Below are positions 54,144 through 61,840 of a stretch of DNA of 64,000 bases, piece after piece (the stretch's first letter is position 1; the number at the start of each line of letters is the position of its first letter). Below the pieces are notes generated by a model, which was given only the letters and a program-made list of their open reading frames with translations, was not told the DNA's origin and did no database searches. The DNA comes from Acetivibrio saccincola. GTDB taxonomy: Bacteria > Bacillota > Clostridia > Acetivibrionales > Acetivibrionaceae. The translations under genes and the position numbers were made by a program. Location: assembly GCF_002844395.1 (NCBI RefSeq), contig NZ_CP025197.1:2294001-2358000 (forward strand). Reading direction: 5' to 3'.

Positions 54144-56044
54144 ATCAATCCCTCAACTTCCTCTAATATTTTTTCAATAAACTCAGAAACCGGCATAGTT
54201 CCAATATCCCCGTCTTTCCTGGACCTTACTGCCACAGCGTTGTTTTCAAGTTCTTTATCACCTATTACAAGCATGTAGGGCACTCTTTCAAGACGGGCTT
54301 CCCTTATCTTATATCCTATTTTTTCATTCCTTGCATCCACTTCAACTCTTATTCCCTTATCTTCAAGTTCTTTTTGAACCTTTAAAGCATATTCAACGTG
54401 CTTGTCAATTAAAGGAAGTATCTTTACCTGAACAGGGGACAGCCAGGTTGGAAAAGCCCCAGCATAATGCTCTGTCAAAATGGCAATAAATCTTTCTATG
54501 CTTCCAAAAACAACCCTGTGTATCATAACAGGCCTGTGCCTTTCTCCGTCCGGTCCCACATAAGTTAAATCAAATCTTTCCGGCATCTGGAAATCAAGCT
54601 GTATTGTACCGCACTGCCATGTACGCCCGATGGAATCTTCCAAATGAAAATCTATCTTAGGACCGTAGAATGCCCCGTCACCTTCATTGATTTTATATTC
54701 CATTCCTTTTGTCTCCAGTGCGTCCTTCAATGAATTTATAGCTAAATCCCATTGCTCATCAGTGCCCATTGAGTCTTCAGGTCTTGTTGAAAGTTCTACA
54801 TGATATTTAAATCCAAAAACTTTATAAAAACTGTCTATCATGTTTATTACTCCTAAAACCTCATCTTTTACCTGGTCAGGAGTCATGAAAATATGTGCAT
54901 CGTCCTGGGTAAAGCATCTTACACGCATTAATCCATGAAGTGCCCCTGACAATTCATGCCTGTGAACCAAACCAAGCTCTGCAATTCTTTGGGGCAAGTC
55001 CCTGTATGAATGAAGTTTTCTCTTATAAACAAGCATTCCTCCGGGACAGTTCATGGGCTTTATGGCAAAATCCCCTTCATCAATCTTTGTAAAGTACATA
55101 TTTTCTTTATAGTGGTCCCAATGCCCTGAACGGTGCCATAAATCTTCATTTAAAATGATAGGGGTTTTTATTTCCTGATAATTATTCTTTTTATGTTCTT
55201 TTCTCCAGTAGTCTTCAAGTATATTTCTTAATACCATTCCCTTTGGAAGGAAAAACGGAAATCCAGGTCCTTCTTCGTATATATCAAATAAATCCAGTTC
55301 CCTTCCAAGCCTTCTGTGGTCTCTCTTCTTTGCTTCTTCCAACCTGTGGAGATATTCATCCAACTCACTCTTTTTGGTAAAGGAAGTACCGTAAATTCTT
55401 TGAAGCATTTTATTTTTTTCGCTTCCTCTCCAATAAGCCCCTGCAACAGACAATAATTTATAAGCCTTAACTTTTCCGGTGGACTCAACATGAGGTCCTG
55501 CACAAAGGTCAACAAATTCCCCTTGTTTATAAAAAGAAATGGTCTCTCCTTCAGGCAAATCATTAATTAATTCTACTTTATATTTTTCCCCTTTCTCCTC
55601 CATGAGTTTTATTGCCTCATCCCTTGGAAGGGTAAATCTTTCAAGCTTTAAATCCTCTTTAATTATTTTTTGCATTTCATTTTCTATTTTTTCAAGGTCT
55701 TCAGTTGTAAAAGGTTTATCCACGTCAAAATCATAATAAAAACCATTATCTATTGCCGGACCTATTGCAAGTTTTGCATCAGGATAAAGTCTTTTTACTG
55801 CTTGTGCTAGAATATGGGAAGATGTATGCCTGTACGCTTCTCTTCCTCCTTCACTGTCAAATGTAAGTATGTTTAAGCTGCAGTCTTCATTTATTTGGTA
55901 GCCCAAATCCTTTACTTCCCCATTAATTTCAGCTGCAAGGGCAACTCTTGCAAGTCCTGCACTTATGCTCTCAGCCACTTCCTTTGCTGTAATACCTTTT
56001 TTATACTCTATAACACTGCCGTCTTTAAGTGTAACTTTAACCAT
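54140..56044 (-). CDS. thrS: Threonyl-tRNA synthetase
   Basis: Class II synthetase charging tRNA-Thr. TGS domain (1-60), editing domain with HTSSHILAQAVK (about 73) and the CAGPHVESTGK segment, catalytic core with MNCPGGMLVYKRKLHSYRDLP, class II motif 2 RHELSGALHGLMRVRCFTQDDAHIF, and motif 3 VHRVVFGSIERFIAILTEHY, then an anticodon-binding domain. 634 aa is normal. Controlled by the upstream T-box leader (56110-56330). Confidence 0.97.
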   Translation of the reverse strand: MVKVTLKDGSVIEYKKGITAKEVAESISAGLARVALAAEINGEVKDLGYQINEDCSLNILTFDSEGGREAYRHTSSHILAQAVKRLYPDAKLAIGPAIDNGFYYDFDVDKPFTTEDLEKIENEMQKIIKEDLKLERFTLPRDEAIKLMEEKGEKYKVELINDLPEGETISFYKQGEFVDLCAGPHVESTGKVKAYKLLSVAGAYWRGSEKNKMLQRIYGTSFTKKSELDEYLHRLEEAKKRDHRRLGRELDLFDIYEEGPGFPFFLPKGMVLRNILEDYWRKEHKKNNYQEIKTPIILNEDLWHRSGHWDHYKENMYFTKIDEGDFAIKPMNCPGGMLVYKRKLHSYRDLPQRIAELGLVHRHELSGALHGLMRVRCFTQDDAHIFMTPDQVKDEVLGVINMIDSFYKVFGFKYHVELSTRPEDSMGTDEQWDLAINSLKDALETKGMEYKINEGDGAFYGPKIDFHLEDSIGRTWQCGTIQLDFQMPERFDLTYVGPDGERHRPVMIHRVVFGSIERFIAILTEHYAGAFPTWLSPVQVKILPLIDKHVEYALKVQKELEDKGIRVEVDARNEKIGYKIREARLERVPYMLVIGDKELENNAVAVRSRKDGDIGTMPVSEFIEKILEEVEGLI

Positions 56045-56109
56045 AAACCATACCTCCTATATAAATACTTATGACATTTAATTTTTTATTCTCCGTAAAA
56101 CAACTAAAG

Positions 56110-56330
56110 ATACAAAAATAAAAAGCCGCATCCCAAAAGCAAGGGACGAGACTTTAGCCCGTGGTTCCACCCTAATTGTTACTCATTGTGATTATAACGT
56201 AATCAACGCTTCAGCTCTGAGGTGGTCTTCAATTGCACTTCTTACAAAAGCACTTCCAGCCCATGGTGCTTTCTCTCTTGGTAAGAATCCCTGCAATCTA
56301 CTCTTCTCATCATTGCCGAATAAAACATAT
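56110..56330 (-). promoter_or_regulatory. Threonine T-box leader of thrS
   Basis: The T-box sequence AGGGTGGAACCACGG (complement of 56158-56172) is exact to consensus. It is followed by a GC-rich terminator hairpin and TTTTTATTTTTG (about 56107-56150). Stem I lies upstream; ACC within GAAGACCACC (about 56228-56237) is a plausible Thr specifier codon. Uncharged tRNA-Thr would stabilise the antiterminator. Open frames seen across this leader are not genes. Confidence 0.9.
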
Positions 56331-56336
56331 ATTAAA

Positions 56337-56365
56337 ATTATATATCTATACACAATCCATGTCAA
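56337..56365 (-). promoter_or_regulatory. thrS promoter
   Basis: Perfect TTGACA (56360-56365), 17-bp spacer, perfect TATAAT (56337-56342) on the minus strand, directly before the T-box leader. Confidence 0.9.
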
Positions 56366-56396
56366 CGGTAAGAAGGATGTCATCTTCTTTTTAATT

Positions 56397-56858
56397 CTAC
56401 TTATAAAACTTTTCATATACAGAATTAGCAGCATCTATATTTTCAGTTATCAGCATAGAAACTGTATTCCCGTCACAACGCACTATAGCAGCGTCAATAA
56501 TAGGTAAATTTTCTGTAAGATATGACTCGGCAGACTTACGTTTATGTTCTACACGCTCTTTTAATTTTGCCTCAATATCGTGGGCCTTTGAACTGTCTAC
56601 AGCTTGAATAATAATTATCTCGTCTGCTGAAGTACCCCAGCCCGCTTGATATGCCGCAAATTCAACGTAGTCTTCCGGATCTATCCCCACTAGATTTTGC
56701 AATTCCTCAGAGGTAAGTTCTATCATTTCAGAAAGCATTGCTGCTTCTGCTACATCTGAATATAATATATCAGGTGCCGGAAGTTCAACAGTTGTTTTGG
56801 TACAACCTGATAAAATTAAAAAACATAAAACACTAAAATATAAAATTCTTCTAAACAT
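56397..56858 (-). CDS. DUF4358 lipoprotein
   Basis: 153-aa lipoprotein with lipobox LILSGC (Cys near residue 19 of this start). The mature part has AAYQAGWGTSADEIIIIQAVDSSKAHDIEAKLKERVEHK, characteristic of DUF4358, a family that accompanies MBOAT/SGNH clusters in Clostridia. Role unknown. ATG at 56856-56858; its GGAGGG is inside the last codons of the SGNH gene, with only one base between genes. Confidence 0.8.
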   Translation of the reverse strand: MFRRILYFSVLCFLILSGCTKTTVELPAPDILYSDVAEAAMLSEMIELTSEELQNLVGIDPEDYVEFAAYQAGWGTSADEIIIIQAVDSSKAHDIEAKLKERVEHKRKSAESYLTENLPIIDAAIVRCDGNTVSMLITENIDAANSVYEKFYK

Positions 56859-56859
56859 T

Positions 56860-57741
56860 TTATCCCTCCATTTGTATCTTAGCAAATTCCCTCAAAAAAT
56901 CAAGTATCACAGCTGAACACTCATTGTTGATGTGTACAAAATTATCTCTGCTATATTCATCCGGCAAGTGTCCATCCGGTCCTCTAACTGCAGCATTAAC
57001 ATCTACCACTTTTATTCCGTTTTCTTCGCACATTGCTTTAAGCATATCTGCAAGTTCATTAAGTAACGGACTGCCAAAATTTCTATTAGTAGTGTAATCC
57101 GGTAACCACTTTGAAGCTGTTTTGGGAGTCGGGGTTAGTACAACGATATCCAAATCCGGGTTTGTATTCTTAATTAAATCAATCATTTTACGATAATTAT
57201 TAGTGGTATCAACGGTGGAAAATCCATTTGCAATATCATTCATACCCAGCATTATAAATACACGGCTCACACCCATTTCTTGTAATATAGTTTCCAGAGG
57301 TTGTTCCTTACCCCTATACGTAAAGTAGCATTTGGCGCCTGTCGTGTAGTTTACTACATCGTATACTGTTATTCCCATAAGCGATGTAAGAAATTGGGCG
57401 TTAGAAAGCATATCTACGCCTGAATTGCGCTGTGCACGAACATATTGTGCAAAACCTTCCATTACGGAATCCCCTACAAATACACTGTTAGTAAAATATT
57501 CGTCATAATTAACTCTATCATCGGATACAGAAGGGGTTGATGTTGGTGTTTCTTCTATTTGCAAGGAATCATTGTCCTCCGTTATCCACTCCGGTTCTTT
57601 TTCAATTGTTGGCTCAAAGGACTCCTCCCTTTTAGGACTCTGGCTTGCTTCCGGCTGAGGTGGGGTTTGTGTTGTACATGCTGTACTTGCAACAAACAAA
57701 ATTACCACCAAAAATGAAAAATAAATTAATCTTCTAATCAT
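56860..57741 (-). CDS. SGNH/GDSL-hydrolase lipoprotein
   Basis: 293 aa. Lipobox FVASTAC near residue 21, a Ser/Thr/Pro/Glu-rich linker (22-75), then an SGNH esterase domain: block I SVFVGDSVMEGFAQ (Ser about 93), block III IMLGMNDIANG, and a C-terminal DNFVHINNEC with the catalytic Asp-His pair region. It may add or remove acyl groups on a cell-surface glycan as partner of the MBOAT protein. Confidence 0.82.
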   Translation of the reverse strand: MIRRLIYFSFLVVILFVASTACTTQTPPQPEASQSPKREESFEPTIEKEPEWITEDNDSLQIEETPTSTPSVSDDRVNYDEYFTNSVFVGDSVMEGFAQYVRAQRNSGVDMLSNAQFLTSLMGITVYDVVNYTTGAKCYFTYRGKEQPLETILQEMGVSRVFIMLGMNDIANGFSTVDTTNNYRKMIDLIKNTNPDLDIVVLTPTPKTASKWLPDYTTNRNFGSPLLNELADMLKAMCEENGIKVVDVNAAVRGPDGHLPDEYSRDNFVHINNECSAVILDFLREFAKIQMEG

Positions 57742-57803
57742 AGTTTACCTCCCTCCTTTTATATGTCCTTTAGTAAAATATATATTTATACCTATACGCA
57801 AAT

Positions 57804-58919
57804 TTACCTAATACGCAAATCCCACGGATTATTTAATATTAGCGAACTATATAAAAACATTATATCTGATCCTTCCTTAAAAGAAATATAATCTAATAAA
57901 TATGAAAAATCAATATACCGCAAATCAATCAGTGTTATTTTCCGATATGCCGAAGTCAATAACGGGGCAAGGCTAGATGAAAATGAATCCCGAAATAAAT
58001 ATAGCTCACGGGACGTTGCAGAATTAGGGTTTTCTAAAACAATAAGAGGTTGAACTCCCCGTAGGAAAATATCATATGGATCCTGCCCGTTAAATGCTTT
58101 TATGTCATAAATATCACCCTGTTGGAATTTAAGAGATTTCTCATCCAGATAATATATAGACACAGGGTCATTAGGTACTAAGTATATCATTTCATCATTA
58201 TAGAATGGTAATGCCAGTTGACCGGAATATACACCCTGAAACTCTCCTGCTTTAACAGGGTTAAATGAACTGATATCAATATTAAACCCCATAATTTCAC
58301 CCATCTTAAATACAACGTTTTCTAACTTCACTTGGTTCCAATGAAAATCCGTTTTATAAAAGTCTTTGGCCGAGAGAGTATCTGTTAGGTCAATTAAAGT
58401 CATTTCTTGCAGTTCATTTGACAGTATTGTCAGAGCCATGTTGACATCAAAACCAGGGTAATTTTTTTCGGCATAAATATCCTTGTCCGGAATAAAAGAA
58501 TAATAAATATTCATCCCTTTAAGTCCAGTAGAAATTTTTTTTATTTTGGCTGCAACTTCACGAAGTGACTTTTCGTTTAATTGCTCGAACTTCCCCAGAC
58601 CAACTAAATCGTCATAATATAACCCAGACTTATCTGTCTGTTGGAACAAGTAAAATACAGCAGCTGCTTTTACAGTTCGAAATTTATCACGAAATACAAA
58701 ATTGTCAGCAGCAAAGTTTTCAAATTCATCCATATACTTTGCAGATAAAATATTTTGCAAAGTTAAATTAGGCAGTGATGAAGGTGTACGACGTTCACTT
58801 TTTAAAACTTCAGGGGGCTTATTAATTAAATTTAATATGTATAAACCACCAATAATTACCACAATTAGCAGGAGAGTTAAAAAAGATTTAATTGTTATAT
58901 TTTTCTCATAATAACTCAA
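57804..58919 (-). CDS. DHHW-family (AlgX/AlgJ-like) membrane-anchored protein
   Basis: 371 aa with one N-terminal membrane helix (about 12-30) and an extracytoplasmic SGNH-like domain. The family motif DxHW appears as KTDFHWNQVK (about 188-197), and LYLFRDSFSSSLAPLL (about 313) resembles the catalytic Ser segment of AlgX/AlgJ acetyltransferases. It follows the MBOAT gene by 14 bases. Probably passes an acyl group from the MBOAT protein to a polysaccharide outside the cell. Confidence 0.75.
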   Translation of the reverse strand: MSYYEKNITIKSFLTLLLIVVIIGGLYILNLINKPPEVLKSERRTPSSLPNLTLQNILSAKYMDEFENFAADNFVFRDKFRTVKAAAVFYLFQQTDKSGLYYDDLVGLGKFEQLNEKSLREVAAKIKKISTGLKGMNIYYSFIPDKDIYAEKNYPGFDVNMALTILSNELQEMTLIDLTDTLSAKDFYKTDFHWNQVKLENVVFKMGEIMGFNIDISSFNPVKAGEFQGVYSGQLALPFYNDEMIYLVPNDPVSIYYLDEKSLKFQQGDIYDIKAFNGQDPYDIFLRGVQPLIVLENPNSATSRELYLFRDSFSSSLAPLLTSAYRKITLIDLRYIDFSYLLDYISFKEGSDIMFLYSSLILNNPWDLRIR

Positions 58920-58933
58920 ATACTCACACCTCC

Positions 58934-60343
58934 CTAAAATCTAAAATAAATAAAAGGATTAAATGAACCGTCTACAAGAAAAGCAGTAGAAATAATCAAT
59001 AATGCAGCGATATATAAAGGTTCAATTATTACCATTGCTTTCATACTTTCAAATTTAGCAGCAATTCGTTTGGGAAATGGTGTAGAGCCAATTATGGCAA
59101 TGATGAAAAGAACCAGATAGCTGCGCAGGTAATACAGGGATTCTTCACCTGCAATCATATCTGCACCAAAACCAAACATTTTTGCAAGTGTATTTTTAGC
59201 CATTAGTAGGTTTGGGGTGTCAAAAAATACCCAACCCACCATTACTATAAGCATAACATAGATGTGCTTTAGCCATTTAGATGCTTTGTTGAGTAGCTTC
59301 TCTAAGAAAAACTTTTCTATAAGAAGAAGCATCCCGTAGTACAGTCCCCAAAAAATAAAATTCCAGCCCGCTCCATGCCAAAAACCTGTCAAAAACCATA
59401 CAAAAAGTATATTAAATATAAACCTTGACCTACTCGTGCGATTACCGCCAAGTGGTATATATACATAATCACGGAACCATGATGAGAGGGATATATGCCA
59501 TTTACGCCAAAATTCCGTTATGCTTTTTGCAGTGTAAGGATAGTTAAAATTTTCCAAAAAGTTAAATCCAAACATACGGCCCATACCTATGGCCATATCT
59601 GAATATGCAGAAAAGTCAAAATAAATATGTAAAGTATATGCTATAATATACATCCATGCACCCAACATACTGGACTCTTGGCTTTGATACATTATTTGAG
59701 CCAATTCCCCCATCAGGTTGGATATGAGAACTTTTTTTGCAAGACCGACAATAAAACGTCTTGAACCGGATGAGAAACGCTCAAGAGTATGTTCTCTGGT
59801 TTTCAGTTTAGCCGCTACATCGACGTAACGCACAATTGGACCGGCTATTAGTTGAGGAAATAGCATCACATAGGTTGCAAAATCCAAAGGATTTTTTTGT
59901 ACTTTAGTTTTACCCCAATATAAATCAATTGAATAGGATAATGTTTGAAATGTATAAAAACTAATTCCAATAGGAAGAGCAAGTCTTAATAATGGAATAT
60001 TTATATGAGTGAATCTATTAACATTATATAAGAAAAAATCCGCATACTTAAAAAATCCTAGAATTCCTAACCCTACAACCAGTGAAAGAATTAAAAATAA
60101 CTTGGATTTAAATTTTCCTCTATATTTATCAATTTTAAGCCCAAAGAACCATAAAATAAAAATTTCTGCTACCATAAGCAGAAGGTATATTGGTTCTCCC
60201 CATCCATAAAACACAATGCTTGCCACAAGTAAAGTAATATTTCGTAATTTTGGAGAACCATTTGGCATGGGTGTAATAAAATATAGTACTACCACTATAG
60301 GTAGGAAATAGTACAGGAATGTAATTGATGAAAATACCAACAC
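58934..60343 (-). CDS. MBOAT O-acyltransferase (AlgI/DltB-like)
   Basis: 469-aa polytopic protein, about ten helices. Family motifs: FPQLIAGPIVRY (about 170-181), FDFSAYSDMAIGMGRMFGFNFLENFNYPY, WRKWHISLSSWFRDYVYIPLGGN, and the catalytic His in TGFWHGAGWNFIFWG (about 312-326). MBOAT proteins carry acyl groups across the membrane for glycan O-acylation. First gene of the four-gene cassette running down to 56397. Alginate is unlikely in this organism; a cell-wall polymer is a more likely acceptor. Confidence 0.9.
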   Translation of the reverse strand: MLVFSSITFLYYFLPIVVVLYFITPMPNGSPKLRNITLLVASIVFYGWGEPIYLLLMVAEIFILWFFGLKIDKYRGKFKSKLFLILSLVVGLGILGFFKYADFFLYNVNRFTHINIPLLRLALPIGISFYTFQTLSYSIDLYWGKTKVQKNPLDFATYVMLFPQLIAGPIVRYVDVAAKLKTREHTLERFSSGSRRFIVGLAKKVLISNLMGELAQIMYQSQESSMLGAWMYIIAYTLHIYFDFSAYSDMAIGMGRMFGFNFLENFNYPYTAKSITEFWRKWHISLSSWFRDYVYIPLGGNRTSRSRFIFNILFVWFLTGFWHGAGWNFIFWGLYYGMLLLIEKFFLEKLLNKASKWLKHIYVMLIVMVGWVFFDTPNLLMAKNTLAKMFGFGADMIAGEESLYYLRSYLVLFIIAIIGSTPFPKRIAAKFESMKAMVIIEPLYIAALLIISTAFLVDGSFNPFIYFRF

Positions 60344-60659
60344 TTCACCCCTCTTGCATATAATTTAGACTGATTATACCATGGGGTTTAATTTTTGTAA
60401 AGTAAGCTCCATATAGTATATATAACAACAGACAAGGATCAGCCCAGAGTACGAGGAATGCTTTTTTATAAGGCTGATGAATAAGGTATTATATTTGTTG
60501 TATTCAGACTTAAAAACGGAATTGCCGTAAAATGGACCATGGAAGATAATTTTGCTCCAAAAAAGGAAATTCAGCTTTAAAAAAAGATTTTCTTAAAAAG
60601 CTCTAGGTCATCGTCCTTAAAGCTTTTTTAAATAAAAATAAAATGCAAATAATATTATA
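60344..60659. other. Intergenic region with possible gene debris
   Basis: 316 bp between two minus-strand genes. A short plus-strand reading near 60491-60580 encodes GIIFVVFRLKNGIAVKWTMED and ends at a TAA, with no start or complete domain. It looks like the tail of a lost gene, but no family can be named. A hairpin with arms AAAAAGCT (60596-60603) and AGCTTTTT lies near 60596-60628 and may end ytvI on the minus strand. Nothing else is seen. Confidence 0.35.
60596..60629. terminator. Terminator-like hairpin after ytvI
   Basis: AAAAAGCT and AGCTTTTTT pair, with an inner AGG/CCT and a 7-base loop. Runs of A and T outside the stem allow action in both directions. Confidence 0.6.
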
Positions 60660-61736
60660 CTATAATTTCGACTGAGATATAAATTCTTTAATACTTTTCT
60701 TTTTCAAAACTACATTTTTAAAAAGCAAAACCACAACAGGACCTGCTATCAAGCCAATATATCCAAATACCAAAAAACCAATATACAAAGACATTAAAGC
60801 AACCAACGGATGTAAACCTATCTCCTTTGAAAGAATTTTAGGTTCAATTAACTGCCTGACAGTTAAAGCTATGCCGTATAACACCAGTATAGCAACGGAT
60901 CTTTTTAAATTCCCGGCAAAAAATTCATATATTGCCCAGGGAATCATTACACTGCCGGGACCTAAAACCGGCAGTACATCTAATAGCGACAGGATTAATG
61001 CCAATAAAATAAAGTGTTTTATTCCCATTATATAAAACCCGGTAAAAAGCTGCAGAAAAGTTATTGCCGCCATAATTATCTGGGCTCTTACATATCCCCA
61101 AAGTGTCATGAATATATCTTTTTTAATTCTCAATAAAACATCTATCCAGTTTTCAGGAAGATTTTCCCTTACAAAATTTAATATACCGGTTCTGTCACTT
61201 GAAAAAAAATATGTAGATAAAATTGTCGCTGATAAAAATATAAAGACCTGTGGCAGGAGAACAGCAATGCTTAAAATATTTTTTGCTACAGAATTTAGAA
61301 ATAGCATGAAAGCTTGTATAAAATTTTTAAACATGTTTTCTATGGATATACTTATTTCTTCCGGAAGGGTGGTGTAAAATTTTAAAAACTTCCCGGCAAA
61401 TTCATTTATATTCCTGTATAAAGTATTTGCATACTCCGGCAACATTTGAGAAAGGCTCACCGCTTCTTTATAAAGTCTTATTGTAAGTAAAACCAAAACC
61501 GCCCCTATTACCGTAACAACAGAAAAAACCGTTATAATTGCAGCTGCCTTTCTGGATATTTTGGCTTTTTTCATTAAAAATCTTATTACCGGCTCAATGG
61601 AAGTTGATATAACAAAGGCTATAATAAACGGCGCTAAATAAATTGAAATTTTAAAAAATAAAAAAGTACCCGGCACCGCCACTAAAAAAAATAAAGCAGT
61701 TGTAAAAGCAAATTTTATATTTTTGGTAATTTGCAT
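60660..61736 (-). CDS. ytvI: YtvI/AI-2E-exporter family membrane protein
   Basis: 358-aa protein with about eight helices. FFKISIYLAPFIIAFVISTSIEPVIRFLMKK near the N-terminus and LPVLGPGSVMIPWAIYEFFAGN plus EPKILSKEIGLHPLVALMSLYIGFLVFG near the C-terminus are typical of the AI-2E transporter family; the sporulation member YtvI has the same size. Substrate unknown. It is monocistronic, downstream of mutS2 in the same orientation. Confidence 0.78.
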   Translation of the reverse strand: MQITKNIKFAFTTALFFLVAVPGTFLFFKISIYLAPFIIAFVISTSIEPVIRFLMKKAKISRKAAAIITVFSVVTVIGAVLVLLTIRLYKEAVSLSQMLPEYANTLYRNINEFAGKFLKFYTTLPEEISISIENMFKNFIQAFMLFLNSVAKNILSIAVLLPQVFIFLSATILSTYFFSSDRTGILNFVRENLPENWIDVLLRIKKDIFMTLWGYVRAQIIMAAITFLQLFTGFYIMGIKHFILLALILSLLDVLPVLGPGSVMIPWAIYEFFAGNLKRSVAILVLYGIALTVRQLIEPKILSKEIGLHPLVALMSLYIGFLVFGYIGLIAGPVVVLLFKNVVLKKKSIKEFISQSKL

Positions 61737-61840
61737 AAAATTGCACCTTTTTTAAAATTGTGCCCTTTGCTTCCCTGAAAATGCAACAAAGCAGTAAAGC
61801 ATCTATACCTCTATATATGCATGGGAAGGAAAATTTATCA

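Noticed and set aside
56192-56434. 80-codon open frame upstream of thrS
   Set aside because: It lies across the T-box leader and promoter and has no protein-like features; the conserved RNA elements explain the sequence.
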